NCBI GenBank assembly: GCA_028277185.1
Contig: JANQGQ010000002.1
Location: 22,696-86,695, forward strand
DNA length: 64,000 bases
From: Woeseiaceae bacterium
Lineage (GTDB): Bacteria; Pseudomonadota; Gammaproteobacteria; Steroidobacterales; Woeseiaceae
Direction of reading: 5' to 3'
Below the pieces are notes generated by a model, which saw nothing but the letters and a program-made list of their open reading frames with translations, ran no database searches and was not told the DNA's origin. The position numbers and the translations under genes are program-made. Numbering within the stretch: position 1 is the stretch's first letter; each line of letters begins with the position of its first letter. Shown here in pieces: positions 1 through 9,606 of the stretch.

Positions 1-560
1 ACCGTGCTCAACGGGAACTCGACGAGCTTCTGTCCGGACTCAAGGTCCAGACGGGACGGGACTCTTTCGGCGCCCGGTATTCCGTAGTTGTCGTGCCAGA
101 TCGGGTAGATGCTCGAATCGTAGGCGAAGCCTTCTTCGGCGATGATATCGAGCGCCCACATGCTGTCATTCGTTATCGAAAAACTCGCGGCGCGATAGCC
201 GATGACTTCCCGGCCAACGCAGTCTTCGAGGATTGCCTTTGAGCGCCGGGTTTCTTCACGAAACACGTCGCGTTCCTGGGAGTAGATTTTCCTGTGCGAG
301 TGGCCGTGACAGGCGACTTCGTGACCTGCGTCCGACACTCTCTTTACCAGGTCGGGGTGCTGCTCCGCAACCCAGCCGAGCACGAAAAACGTTCCGGTCA
401 CCTCATGTTGCGCCAGCAGATCCAGCAAGTGGTCGGTGTTTCTGACGACCCGGGATGGCATGGAACTCCATGCTGACCGGTCGACTATCGACTCGAATGC
501 CGATACATGAAAGTAGTCTTCCACGTCGACCGAGAAGGCGTTCCGTGCAGCGCCGGTCAT
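1..560 (-). CDS. XrtA-associated polysaccharide deacetylase (N-terminal part, cut by window edge)
   Basis: Translated by hand from the ATG at 558-560. The protein begins MTGAARNAFSVDVEDYFHVS and continues with the NodB-type metal motif HGHSH and the segment GYRAASFSIT. The DVEDYFHV opening and this layout match the polysaccharide deacetylases of exosortase A loci (DUF3473 type, TIGR03006). These are thought to de-N-acetylate the nascent exopolysaccharide in the periplasm, although no signal peptide is visible here. The start overlaps the xrtA stop by one base (TGATG), so the two are probably translationally coupled. About 186 residues lie in the window and the C-terminal part is beyond the left edge. 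Confidence 0.9.
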   Translation of the reverse strand, partial: MTGAARNAFSVDVEDYFHVSAFESIVDRSAWSSMPSRVVRNTDHLLDLLAQHEVTGTFFVLGWVAEQHPDLVKRVSDAGHEVACHGHSHRKIYSQERDVFREETRRSKAILEDCVGREVIGYRAASFSITNDSMWALDIIAEEGFAYDSSIYPIWHDNYGIPGAERVPSRLDLESGQKLVEFPLST

Positions 561-2173
561 CACAGCTCCTCAGCGGGAATCTTCGAAGGCGTCCCGGGGG
601 ACGCCTTCTGTTTGATCAATGGCACAATTGCCGGCGCCGCCTCTCCGAAAAACTGCAGCGCTTCCTGCCGGGCATTCGCGCAGTCGTCGCCGCACCCGAT
701 CGCAACCGTAATAGTGCCGCTGACGGCATCGCCGAGCAACATCGCGAACGCGGTACGCAGCTTTGCTTCGCGATCGGAGGCGACCAGACGATTTCCAACG
801 ACGTACGTACGAATCACGACACTCCTGCGCTGGCTGCCGTCACGCGCGACTTCCTCAACCACGAACTCTTGGGGGCTGCCGTCGACGGTCTCCCGGAGCA
901 CGGCGGCATTCGAGGCAGACTGCCAGGGACGCCCATACCAGGCGTTCTGATAGCCGACGAGTTCGGCACCCTGACTCTGTTGCGTATACCGGTTGACGTA
1001 CAGCAGCAACACATGACCGCCCTTCCCGTATACGCGGGCGGCTTCCGCCTGCGCACCGACGAAGCTGGGACGTGGAAGAACGTCATCGCCGGACAGAGCG
1101 GACTGCCAGGCGCCGATCGAACCCGGCAAATCGAGATCGGCATCGACGTCTCCACCCAGTCGGTCGACGACGAATACCGCATAGGCCGGCGGTACCAGTA
1201 CGAGCAGCGCCAGAGCCGCCAGTCCCGATACACGCTTCAGCCTCGTGCCGGCCGCCTGCGAAGGCCTCGGACCGGCAGCGGCAGACGGTTCGGCTCCCGA
1301 ATCGACGGCCTGCTCCCTCCCCTGCACGTACCGCCCCAGAATGAACAGCGGAATCATCGCAAGCGCGAAAACGACCCAGCCGAAATAGTAGTGATCGACC
1401 TGAATCAGGAAGTGTTGCATATCCGTAACGTCGCCGACGACAATGAGGGCGAATACGCGAATCCAGTTGGCGAGGATCGCGATGCAGCCCGCGGCAAGGA
1501 TCATCGTGAGACGACCGACAAGCGTCTTCGAATAGAGATGCGCGTACAGCGTACCGAGAGTCAGTGCCACGACGAAAAAATGCGTGCCGCTGCAGCCTTC
1601 CTCAATGTGAAACGATCCCGCTTTGACGTGGACGATGTCGCCGTCGAGATACGCCGTCCATCCGAGCCAGGACAACACCGCGGAATTGGCCTCGATCGTG
1701 AGGGCCTGAAGCGTCGGTGTCGCGACATCCCAAACCGGCACCGAAAACAAGACGACTCCCGCCGGTATGAGATAGCGGAAAGGCCGCTCCGGATCAAACG
1801 CTGCCGCGACCACGCAGAAAGCCAGCACCACCAACGCCAGCATCTGGACGAGTTGAGTAGCCGATACGTAGCCTACAAGCCATGTAAGGCTGGCGACGCC
1901 GGTGAGCGATATCAAAGCGAGGGACGGCGCAGACGGCGATACCCCATCCATCTCCATCTGCCGCCAGATCAGCCAGGCGGCGACCACGAACACGAGTAGT
2001 CCGTGCGAATAGCCGGACTGATTTGCCCAGGCGCTGACCAGCAATGCGGTAGTTGGAAGATAGGCGAGGAGCAGCGCGGTCAGCAGGCCCGCCACGAATG
2101 CCAGGCCCTTAACGGTGTAGGCGCTGGTTCGATTCGTACTTTCGAAGCCCTGTCTGTAGTCTCCGGCAACCAT
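560..2173 (-). CDS. xrtA: Exosortase A fused to EpsI domain (XrtA-EpsI)
   Basis: A 537-aa membrane protease/transpeptidase-like enzyme that processes PEP-CTERM proteins at the inner membrane. Residues 20-285 form the multi-pass exosortase domain. The expected catalytic residues are visible: Cys194 in EEGCSGTHFF, Arg239 in NWIRVF and His261 in DHYYFGWVVF. From about residue 310 the protein continues, after one more membrane segment, into a periplasmic EpsI-type (DUF3485) domain. In many genomes that domain is a separate gene, so this is a fusion. It lies between the TIGR03016-like barrel gene (136 bp upstream) and the deacetylase (1-base overlap). The family assignment is firm; the role of EpsI is poorly known. 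Confidence 0.95.
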   Translation of the reverse strand: MVAGDYRQGFESTNRTSAYTVKGLAFVAGLLTALLLAYLPTTALLVSAWANQSGYSHGLLVFVVAAWLIWRQMEMDGVSPSAPSLALISLTGVASLTWLVGYVSATQLVQMLALVVLAFCVVAAAFDPERPFRYLIPAGVVLFSVPVWDVATPTLQALTIEANSAVLSWLGWTAYLDGDIVHVKAGSFHIEEGCSGTHFFVVALTLGTLYAHLYSKTLVGRLTMILAAGCIAILANWIRVFALIVVGDVTDMQHFLIQVDHYYFGWVVFALAMIPLFILGRYVQGREQAVDSGAEPSAAAGPRPSQAAGTRLKRVSGLAALALLVLVPPAYAVFVVDRLGGDVDADLDLPGSIGAWQSALSGDDVLPRPSFVGAQAEAARVYGKGGHVLLLYVNRYTQQSQGAELVGYQNAWYGRPWQSASNAAVLRETVDGSPQEFVVEEVARDGSQRRSVVIRTYVVGNRLVASDREAKLRTAFAMLLGDAVSGTITVAIGCGDDCANARQEALQFFGEAAPAIVPLIKQKASPGTPSKIPAEEL

Positions 2174-2309
2174 TGCCTGCTCGCAATCCCTGCAGCATCA
2201 AGTCACTGGACAGCCCGTACGTACCGTACCGGGCCGCCGTGGTCATCACGTGTGAACGCCGCAACCGGCGTTCTGACACGAAATGAGACTGCTGTCACTC
2301 GCAAGACGC

Positions 2310-3599
2310 TCACTGGGTCTGGCCCAACGGCCTGAAACGAAACAGCAACGAGTACCGGTTTTCGGTGTACTCCTGACCACTCACGTTGCTCGACCGGTCG
2401 TTGTACGTGTATTGCAGCGACAGCCAGAGCGTCCGCGCGAGACGGCGGTCGAGTTCGATCGTGCCACTCAGATAGTCGTCGTTGCGATCGGAGCGCCCGA
2501 AATCCCGATCCTCGTACCGCAGGCGGGACCCGATTTGCCACCCCGACCCGAGGCCTATGTCGAAATTCAAGCGGCCGCCGGTCCGGCGCCGGTCGAGGTC
2601 CGCATCGTTTTGAAACTCGTCTTCACTGAAGAACGCGGAGATCGAAAGCCTGACGCGACTGCGATTGTAGCTATACGTAGCCGAAAGACGTTCGTTCTCG
2701 AACGGATCGCCGCTTGGAATGATTTCCTGGGGGCCCTGGGGATCCGAGCCGGCGCTGTTGAACCTCGCAAAGAAATCGCCGGCGTCCGAGAACCGTCTGC
2801 TATAAGTCAGAGAAAAGTCGGATATCTCCGAGAGACTCCTCGACCAGGACAGGCTGGCGAGAGTACCCGAAAACGTCTCACCCTGATCGCGCAATTCGTT
2901 CACGCCAATATCGAACTGCAGGGTCCCCCGCGACACCTGGCTATTGAGCGAGAGGTAAGCGGTCTGCCGATCGAAGCTGCTGTTCAGGTCCTCGTCGTCA
3001 TACTCGACACGGTCGGCCGATACGTTCAGCGACAACGACCGATTCCGTGACAATGCACGTATCAACGCCAGCGAACCGGATGTCGTCGTGTTGTCCGTGT
3101 CACTCGTCTCGAACCAGTTGTGCCGGTAGCGTGCCGTCACCTCGACCGAGGTCCTGTTGCTGATTCGCAGCCTGAGGTCCGGGCCTGTCGAGAACGTATT
3201 GATGTTCTCACGGTTATCCGGCGTATCCGGATCAAACTGATCGCGCCGCAACATTCCATACTTGTCTTCGACGACCCAATGAAAAACATCCGGCGCAAAC
3301 TTGAACAACGCGTTCGCCTCTGCCGAAGAAAAGTTCTCCGCCTCGAAAGCGTCGTCGAGGAAGTCCCGATACTCGAGGTCCGCCAGCAGTCTGCCCTCAA
3401 ACCCACGAGTTTCCGTGGACGTATCGAGCCTCAACCCGGCGCGGGCAATGGTCTGATCTTCTTCGTTGAGCGCGCTGCGCCGAACGTTGTCGCTGTATGT
3501 GCCGCCAACGCGGAACTCGACACTCGTTTCCGCAACCGCCGGCTGCTGCAGGAGCACCGACGCCAGTATGCAACACATGAAGTTCCTGATCGGTCGCAT
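2310..3599 (-). CDS. PEP-CTERM-system outer-membrane beta-barrel protein (TIGR03016-like)
   Basis: A 429-aa exported protein. I chose the ATG at 3599 because AGGAGA lies about six bases upstream; an in-frame ATG at 3623 has no ribosome site. The signal peptide ends near AVA-ETSVEF. After that the chain is a series of alternating amphipathic strands with many aromatic and Arg/Asp positions, ending in LLFRFRPLGQTQ, as expected of an outer-membrane barrel. Its place between the tyrosine kinase and xrtA, plus the opening FRVGGTYSDNV, matches the TIGR03016 family found only in PEP-CTERM/EPS loci. It may be the outer-membrane conduit or anchor of the secreted polymer. That role is inferred from position. 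Confidence 0.82.
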   Translation of the reverse strand: MRPIRNFMCCILASVLLQQPAVAETSVEFRVGGTYSDNVRRSALNEEDQTIARAGLRLDTSTETRGFEGRLLADLEYRDFLDDAFEAENFSSAEANALFKFAPDVFHWVVEDKYGMLRRDQFDPDTPDNRENINTFSTGPDLRLRISNRTSVEVTARYRHNWFETSDTDNTTTSGSLALIRALSRNRSLSLNVSADRVEYDDEDLNSSFDRQTAYLSLNSQVSRGTLQFDIGVNELRDQGETFSGTLASLSWSRSLSEISDFSLTYSRRFSDAGDFFARFNSAGSDPQGPQEIIPSGDPFENERLSATYSYNRSRVRLSISAFFSEDEFQNDADLDRRRTGGRLNFDIGLGSGWQIGSRLRYEDRDFGRSDRNDDYLSGTIELDRRLARTLWLSLQYTYNDRSSNVSGQEYTENRYSLLFRFRPLGQTQ

Positions 3600-3626
3600 T
3601 GCTTTCTCCTGACGATCATGCATCGG

Positions 3627-4520
3627 TCAGTGAGATCCATAACTGCCGTACGCACCATACTGATCAGTACCGAACCCCGAACCGGATTGGTTGAAGACGA
3701 CACTAACGGCCTTATCCTGATCGAGACTCTCCACCGCTTCCATGACGGCATCCTGTGGCGTCCGTGCGGAACAAACGACGAGTACGATCTGACCCATCAG
3801 ACTTGCCAATACCCTGGCCTCGCTGGTTGCAAGCAGGGGCGGCGAATCGAAAATGACGACGCGATCGGGGAACGTTTTCGACAGCGTGGCGGCGATACTC
3901 GCCATCCGGCGGCTCGCGAGCAACTCCGTTGCATGCTCGTGCCGCCGGCCGGCAGGCATGATGCGAAGTCCGGATACGTTTGTCTTCAGCAGCGTCTTGC
4001 CAACTTCGAGATCCTCGTCGAGCAGCAGGTCGATGAGTCCCGGTTCGTCCTCGAGGCCGAATATGGAACTGATGTGCGGCTTGGCAACATCCGCATCGAC
4101 GAGCAAGACAGACCTGTCCCGCTCCGTCGCCATACTGAGCGCCAGATTCAGGCAGTTGAATGTCTTGCCGTCACCGGGGAGCGGGCTTGCAATCATGATC
4201 AGGTTGACATCGTCGGCCTGGTAGTCGCCACGGGCGGAAGCGTTGACCAGCAGCGGCCGCTTGATGATGCGATATTGATCGGCCAGGTGCCGTTGCTGGT
4301 CGACGGGAGCGAGCAAGCCAGCGGACCGCAGTGCTCCGTAGTCGATCTCGACCAGCCTGTCGTCCTCGAGAACGGTTGCCGTCTCCGCGGCGGAATCCCG
4401 CGCACCGGATCTCGTAACTCTGGCGAGCGGTACAGGGTCCGAATCCGACTTTGCCGAACCGGTATCCAGTCCCGGCGTCGACGACTGAAGCTTTTTCAGC
4501 GCTTCCTGAATCTTGCTCAT
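3627..4520 (-). CDS. XrtA-associated tyrosine autokinase (BY-kinase, CpsD/EpsB type)
   Basis: A 297-aa cytoplasmic BY-kinase that partners the chain-length protein encoded just upstream (5-bp gap) and tunes polymer length through its phosphorylation state. Visible motifs are Walker A PGDGKT (115-120), Walker A' VDADVAKP (141-148) and Walker B VVIFDSPPL. A tyrosine-rich tail (DQYGAYGSYGSH) is the expected autophosphorylation cluster. The start MSKIQEALKKL is typical of the TIGR03018 group of exosortase loci. It is shorter than E. coli Wzc because the membrane part is a separate gene, as in Gram-positive CpsC/CpsD pairs. Confidence 0.92.
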   Translation of the reverse strand: MSKIQEALKKLQSSTPGLDTGSAKSDSDPVPLARVTRSGARDSAAETATVLEDDRLVEIDYGALRSAGLLAPVDQQRHLADQYRIIKRPLLVNASARGDYQADDVNLIMIASPLPGDGKTFNCLNLALSMATERDRSVLLVDADVAKPHISSIFGLEDEPGLIDLLLDEDLEVGKTLLKTNVSGLRIMPAGRRHEHATELLASRRMASIAATLSKTFPDRVVIFDSPPLLATSEARVLASLMGQIVLVVCSARTPQDAVMEAVESLDQDKAVSVVFNQSGSGFGTDQYGAYGSYGSH

Positions 4521-4525
4521 CGTTG

Positions 4526-6076
4526 CTACAGCCTGTCCAAAAGTGATCGGGCCAGCTCACTGCCAGGTTCATTGAGGACCACGGCAGCCACAAAAAAGAC
4601 GCACAGCAGCGACACCGAGAAGGCGAAAGAGCCGAGCTGTACAAAACGGCGGCGGCGGCGCTCTCGTGTCTGCAAGACCTGTACGGTCCCCAGTACCGGC
4701 AGGCCCGTAGCCTGCCGGATCGATTTGGGATCGATGAAAACAGGATTCAGTTGATTGCCCAGAAACGCAGCGCCGCCGCCCGCGCCCAACGCGACGAACA
4801 AGACTGCGGCGAGGAACAACGGCCGGTTGGGTGCGGCTGGCCGCGTTGGCAGCGTTGGCGGTTCGATGATCTGAAAGTCTACGTTTTCGCTTTGCTCCGC
4901 GGACTCGGATAGCTCGGCAACGTCCAGACGCTGCAGCAGCGAACGGTACTGGGATTGTGTGACGTCATAGTCGCGATTCAACCTGGCCAGTTCGGCCTCG
5001 ACCTGCGGCAGCACGTCGACGAGTTCTTCCAACTCTGCGATGCTTCGCAGTTGCGTACGCTCCTGCTCCTCGAGAGAAGCGATCAGGACATTCACCTTGG
5101 AAAGCTCGATCTGGATGTTCTGAAACACGGGATTGTCGGATACGACGCCAAGCTCGGTGGAATCCCTGAGCGCATCCAGCTGCTGCTGTTTCTGATTTCT
5201 GAGCTGTTCGAGGGTTTCTCCGACGGCGATCACATCCGGATGGCGTTCCGTGAATCGGAGCTGCAGCTCTTCGAGTCGTTTCTCGTTCTCCCAAATGCGC
5301 TGATCAATCTCCGATCGGACGCCCGACTGCTGCATTGTCGGTTGCTCGCCAGCCAGCTGCATGTTCAGCGTTTCGCGCTGCCGGTTCGCCTGCCGCAACT
5401 CGGTTCGCGTAAGCTCGAGCGCGTTCATCGTTGACTGCAGTCGCTGAAAGTAGTCGCCGCTCTCGCCGGGCATCCGCCCGACGTTGTTGCGCTTGAAGTC
5501 CGCCAGGCGCTCTTCCGCCTCAGTCAACGAAGCTTCCAGCGTATCGATCTGCTCGCGCAGAAACTTCTGCGCCCGTTGCGTGCCTTCGCGGTTTGCACCT
5601 AGCGTGTCCTCGACGAAGGCATCCAGCAGCGTCGCGACGACGGATTGCGCGACGTCCGCCTCTTCATAGCGAAAACTGATTTCGTAGAGGTTGGCGCCGC
5701 GCCGCCGGTCACTCGTGATGTCGATACTGGAGCGCAAGGTCCCAACCAGGCCGCGCAGCTCGCTATCGCTGCCGGCGAGCAAATGCAGGTCCGTCTCGCG
5801 CAGTACCTTTTCGAGTTGTGCAGTACTCAGCAAAGCGGTTCGCACGGTCTCGATTCGCGTCAACGGGTCCGCGCTGACGGTCAGCGACTCCAGGAGTTCA
5901 TCGAGTTCGGACGTCGTATCGAACAGCACGGTCGCCTTGGATTCGTATTCGTCCGGTATCGCGTAAACGACAGCCCAGCCGATAAGGCAGATCACCCAGG
6001 CTGCAGCGACGGTCAACCAGCGAAAACGCCACGAGCCGCGCAGTTCGGCAATGACCATCTGATAGAGCTCACGCAT
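4526..6076 (-). CDS. XrtA-system polysaccharide chain-length determinant (Wzz/GNVR family)
   Basis: A 516-aa inner-membrane polysaccharide co-polymerase. There is an N-terminal membrane segment at about residues 20-40, a periplasmic Wzz domain, a long coiled-coil stretch (about 150-390, rich in Glu/Gln/Arg/Leu) and membrane segments near 428-450 and 488-505. The cytoplasmic Walker kinase is absent here and is supplied by the next gene. The layout matches TIGR03007 proteins of PEP-CTERM EPS loci. The gene lies 33 bp downstream of the export lipoprotein gene in the same operon. Confidence 0.92.
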   Translation of the reverse strand: MRELYQMVIAELRGSWRFRWLTVAAAWVICLIGWAVVYAIPDEYESKATVLFDTTSELDELLESLTVSADPLTRIETVRTALLSTAQLEKVLRETDLHLLAGSDSELRGLVGTLRSSIDITSDRRRGANLYEISFRYEEADVAQSVVATLLDAFVEDTLGANREGTQRAQKFLREQIDTLEASLTEAEERLADFKRNNVGRMPGESGDYFQRLQSTMNALELTRTELRQANRQRETLNMQLAGEQPTMQQSGVRSEIDQRIWENEKRLEELQLRFTERHPDVIAVGETLEQLRNQKQQQLDALRDSTELGVVSDNPVFQNIQIELSKVNVLIASLEEQERTQLRSIAELEELVDVLPQVEAELARLNRDYDVTQSQYRSLLQRLDVAELSESAEQSENVDFQIIEPPTLPTRPAAPNRPLFLAAVLFVALGAGGGAAFLGNQLNPVFIDPKSIRQATGLPVLGTVQVLQTRERRRRRFVQLGSFAFSVSLLCVFFVAAVVLNEPGSELARSLLDRL

Positions 6077-6109
6077 GATGCAGAACCCCCGAAATCGCTG
6101 CTGCGGCCA

Positions 6110-6754
6110 CTAGAACAACGCCTCGGGTATGATGATGACGTCGCCGGGCTCCATCGCCACGTTGTGCTCGATCCTGCCCTTGTTCAGCAGGTCCGCAAGC
6201 CTGATGCGGTATTCGACGGTCTCGCCATTGATCTTGCGAACGAGCCTCGAACGGTTCCCCGCGGCAAACTCGCCCATACCTCCCACGGCGATCATGACGT
6301 CGAGCACGGTCATCCCCTCGCGAAAGGGTACCGACTGCGGATTGGCCGCCTGCCCGACGACGCGAATCTGCTCCTCGGGCACGCCCTGAAAACCAGACAC
6401 GATGACGTTCACCGACGGCGAGCGGATATACACCGCCAGCACCTCCTCGATATCGCGCGCCAGCTGTGTTGGCGTCTTGCCGACAGCGACCATATCGTCG
6501 ACCAGCGGTGTCGATATCTTACCGTCGGGGCGAACCGGCACGCTGGTCGAGATCTCCGGGTTCCGCCAGACGAAGACCTGCAGCATGTCGCCCGGACCGA
6601 TCCGATAGTTGGTCTGATCGGTCGGGTCGAACTCCGAATCTATGACTGACCCGGCGGCCGGCAGACTCGGCGAGGAACCGCAGCCGGCGACGAACAAAGC
6701 GACCGCAACGACGCTCGCCACGCTGCGAATTGAGGATATGCGCGTGCCCTTCAT
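6110..6754 (-). CDS. XrtA-system polysaccharide export lipoprotein (Wza-like, short)
   Basis: A 214-aa outer-membrane export protein. The signal peptide ends in the lipobox VAGC (about residues 22-25). The following NYRIGPGDMLQVFVWRNPE segment is the classic polysaccharide export (Poly_export/BexD-Wza) domain, and an SLBB-like part follows (FREGMTVLDVMIAVGG). Its length suits the TIGR03027 family, which is much shorter than Wza (about 380 aa). The start codon overlaps the prsT stop by four bases (ATGA), indicating coupled translation. It probably forms the outer-membrane exit pore together with the chain-length protein. Confidence 0.93.
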   Translation of the reverse strand: MKGTRISSIRSVASVVAVALFVAGCGSSPSLPAAGSVIDSEFDPTDQTNYRIGPGDMLQVFVWRNPEISTSVPVRPDGKISTPLVDDMVAVGKTPTQLARDIEEVLAVYIRSPSVNVIVSGFQGVPEEQIRVVGQAANPQSVPFREGMTVLDVMIAVGGMGEFAAGNRSRLVRKINGETVEYRIRLADLLNKGRIEHNVAMEPGDVIIIPEALF

Positions 6755-9516
6755 AACGATCTCGCCAGTTCCTCAGCTGCTGCCCTGCTCGGAAAGGCCT
6801 GATCGGTTTCCAGCAACATGGCAATTATAGCGCTCGCCCGCTCCTGATTGCCGGCTTCGGCCAGCGCGGCGGCGAGGTGAAAACGGATTTCGTGGTTGTT
6901 CGGCGAAAGCTCCGCGGCCCGCTCCAGCAACGGCAGGGCCTCATCGAGATTGCCGTTCTGGAACAGAATCCAGCCATACGTATCGACGATGCTGCCGTTA
7001 TCCGGCGCAAGCTCGTACGCCTTTTTCGCCAGCTCGACCGCTTCCTCACGGCCTTCCTGCGCGTACTGCCAGGCGAGGTTGTTCAGCGCAATCGGGTCCT
7101 CCAGACCCGACGCAAGCAGCTTTTCGTACTCGGCAACGGCGGCAGACTGCTGTCCCATTGCTTCCAGGAGCTGGCCGTACACGCGCCGAACACGGGCGTC
7201 ATCCGGGTTCTCGTTCAGCCAGCGCTCGAGCGGTTGCGTCGCCATGGCGGGCCGCGCACGCTGGTAGGCGCCGGCCAGGCGTACCGCAAGCTCGCGCCCC
7301 CATTGCCGCTCCGCCGCGGCTTCGTAAGCCTCCGCTGCCGCCCGCGCGTCTCCCGCTGCCATAGCGATGTCGCCGAGCAGGATTCCAGTGCCATTCGCAT
7401 CGGGATTGGCCGACGCGAAGGTCCGGACGGCTTCACGAGCGCGCTCGTGCGAACCCTGGCGCAGCAGAACCCTCACCTGCGCCGCCAGACCCGATGCATC
7501 GTCCGGCCGCAATGCACGATAGCGTTCGATGGCGTCGGCCGCCGTCGACAAATCGCCGCTGGAGAGCGCCAGTCTCGCCAGATCGAACTGAAAGGCCGGG
7601 TTCTCCCGGTCTGCGTTGGCCGCCTGGCGCAGCTTCGCCAGCGCGATTTCCATTTGTCCCTGCTGCAGGCGAGCCAGCCCTTCGGCGTGATCCAGCAGCG
7701 GTTCCTCGGGAAACCGCTCCCTGGCCTCCCGTACGGCAGCCAGTGCCGCCTCCGGTTCCTCCCCAAACAGGTCGACACGAATCCTGAGCAGTCGCGGCGC
7801 CAGTACGGCCTCGTCCGCGGCGATCGCCGCGGCGATCCGTGCATCGATCTCACTGAGTCGCCCATCGTAGGCCAGCAAGCCGGCCAGCCCGGTCAGCGCC
7901 GGCATGTAAGCGGAACTTCGATCCAGAATCTGATTCAGCAAGCGCTCGGCAACGGCCGGTCTGCCTTCGCCAATCTCGAGACGGCTCAGCGCATAACCGG
8001 CAGACGGGTTGCCGGGATCGAGTTCCAGCGCTTGTTCGAGCGCCTGCCGCGCGCCTTCGACGTCACCGAGCGTCCGCCGCATAGCGCCAACGGTCGCGTA
8101 GGCCGCGGGGTCGTCCGGATTGTTCGCGAGGAGCTCGTCGCCGACAGCGACCGCGGCATCGCGGTTCCCGTCCTGAATGTGCGCCGCAATCATCAGCGTC
8201 TCGCGGCGAAAACGGGTGTCTTCAGTCTCGGGAATGGCCTCCAGCAGTTCGACGGCTCGTCGATACTCACCGGCCGTGAAAAAACCGGCAGCCAGCGACA
8301 GACTCACGGCGGCGTTGCGGTCTTCGATCATTGCGCCCCGCTCGAAGTATTCGAGCGCGCCGGCCGTGTCGCCCAGGCCGAGCCGGGCCCTGCCGTACAA
8401 GGACAGCAGCGACGGATCGGCGCTGTCGCCAGGCTCCATGCCGCCGAGAGCCGTCAACGCCTCGCCCGGCTTGTCCAGGCGGAGCTGAGTCTCAGCCAGC
8501 AACCTTGCGATCGCCGGGCCGCCGACGTTGTTGCGCACAGCCTGCCGCAGATAGATCTCGGCCTGACGCAGGTGATTCTGCGAGAAGTTCACCGCTCCGA
8601 GCAGCGCATGACCGCGCAGGTCTTCCGGCACGCCCGCGAGGTATTCGCGCAGCTCGTTTTCGGCAAGCGCGTAGTCGCCCTGGGCATACGCAAGCCGCCC
8701 GTGCAGGTAGCGCACGTAAGGGTGCCGCGGAAATCGCTGCCGGAGTTGTTCGAAATGCCGTGACGCCTGCGCTGTATCCTGGACGTCGAGCAAAGTGGAC
8801 ACCAGGTTGACGCGCGCCGTGAGCTGCTCGGCAAGCGGTGTTGCGCCGGTCTCGAGCGTGATCGCCCGTTCGTAGGCTTCCGCCGCCGCCGCGTCGCGGC
8901 CTTCGGCCCGCAGGAAGTTCCCGCGGGCGCGCCAGACCAGTGCCGATCCGGGGTTGCGTTCAGCGGCCTCGGACAGCAGCTCCTCTGCACGCCCTGCGTC
9001 GCCGTTCAGCCGCGCGATCACGGCCTCGCCGATCAGCGCCCCGGGCGTCGCGGCATCCAGACCGAGAGCGCGACGGTAGTGCTCCGTCGCCTGCTCGAGA
9101 TTGCCGAGCGCAAGGAAAGTATCGCCGAGCATCACGAGCTGTTCGGGCGTGGCCGTGTCGACGTTGAGATTCGGCTCGACGCGCTCGAGTACGCCTTCGG
9201 CATCACCTGCCGCCAGCAGCGCCTTGCCGAGAACGTGCCAGACTTCCGGCTCGTCCATGCCCAAAGACAAGGCACGCTCGGCCTCCGATTGCGCGGTCGC
9301 AAAATCGGCCAGTTGGTAAGAGGCTTGCGCCAGCAGGAACCGAGCCGCCGGATACTCCGCCCGGTCCTGCAGCGCGTTCTTGAGTTCGATCACGACGGCG
9401 CGGTACTCGTGCTCGTCGAAGTGCGCCTGAGCCCGCTCGAATCGTTCTTCAGGCGCCGGCTGACAGGCGGCTACAGCCAGCAGTGTGGCTGCAATCAACA
9501 GCTTAGGTGGTCGCAT
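6751..9516 (-). CDS. prsT: PEP-CTERM-system TPR-repeat lipoprotein PrsT
   Basis: A 921-aa lipoprotein built almost wholly of tetratricopeptide repeats. I chose the ATG at 9516 because it opens a good lipoprotein signal (MRPPKLLIAATLLAVAAC, lipobox VAAC). It also lies downstream of a likely -10 box; the longer frame from 9579 would start upstream of that promoter. Repeated Ala-rich TPR helices run from about residue 25 to the end. The architecture and position match PrsT (TIGR02917) of exosortase A systems, thought to act as a periplasmic scaffold for export. It is the first gene of the operon running to xrtA and the deacetylase. Confidence 0.92.
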   Translation of the reverse strand: MRPPKLLIAATLLAVAACQPAPEERFERAQAHFDEHEYRAVVIELKNALQDRAEYPAARFLLAQASYQLADFATAQSEAERALSLGMDEPEVWHVLGKALLAAGDAEGVLERVEPNLNVDTATPEQLVMLGDTFLALGNLEQATEHYRRALGLDAATPGALIGEAVIARLNGDAGRAEELLSEAAERNPGSALVWRARGNFLRAEGRDAAAAEAYERAITLETGATPLAEQLTARVNLVSTLLDVQDTAQASRHFEQLRQRFPRHPYVRYLHGRLAYAQGDYALAENELREYLAGVPEDLRGHALLGAVNFSQNHLRQAEIYLRQAVRNNVGGPAIARLLAETQLRLDKPGEALTALGGMEPGDSADPSLLSLYGRARLGLGDTAGALEYFERGAMIEDRNAAVSLSLAAGFFTAGEYRRAVELLEAIPETEDTRFRRETLMIAAHIQDGNRDAAVAVGDELLANNPDDPAAYATVGAMRRTLGDVEGARQALEQALELDPGNPSAGYALSRLEIGEGRPAVAERLLNQILDRSSAYMPALTGLAGLLAYDGRLSEIDARIAAAIAADEAVLAPRLLRIRVDLFGEEPEAALAAVREARERFPEEPLLDHAEGLARLQQGQMEIALAKLRQAANADRENPAFQFDLARLALSSGDLSTAADAIERYRALRPDDASGLAAQVRVLLRQGSHERAREAVRTFASANPDANGTGILLGDIAMAAGDARAAAEAYEAAAERQWGRELAVRLAGAYQRARPAMATQPLERWLNENPDDARVRRVYGQLLEAMGQQSAAVAEYEKLLASGLEDPIALNNLAWQYAQEGREEAVELAKKAYELAPDNGSIVDTYGWILFQNGNLDEALPLLERAAELSPNNHEIRFHLAAALAEAGNQERASAIIAMLLETDQAFPSRAAAEELARSL

Positions 9517-9556
9517 GCGGTTTCTGCGGATTCTTGTGGGGGCCCGTAAGTTGCCG

Positions 9557-9562
9557 AGTATA
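9557..9562 (-). promoter_or_regulatory. Likely -10 box of the prsT-xrtA operon
   Basis: The minus strand reads TATACT, one base off the sigma-70 consensus, about 40 bases upstream of the chosen prsT start. The -35 positions (around 9579-9586) read GCAGCA or CAGCAA, far from TTGACA. This suits a promoter that needs an activator. Confidence 0.4.
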
Positions 9563-9606
9563 CAAGGATTCTGTGGCATTGCTGCGATTTAGGTCGGGAA
9601 CGAAAG

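Noticed and set aside
455..1999. Plus-strand 514-aa open frame
   Set aside because: It is antisense to xrtA, Arg/Pro-rich without domains, and the minus-strand frame has full catalytic motifs.
6877..8763. Plus-strand 628-aa open frame
   Set aside because: Antisense to the TPR gene prsT; high-GC shadow with no signal or domain.
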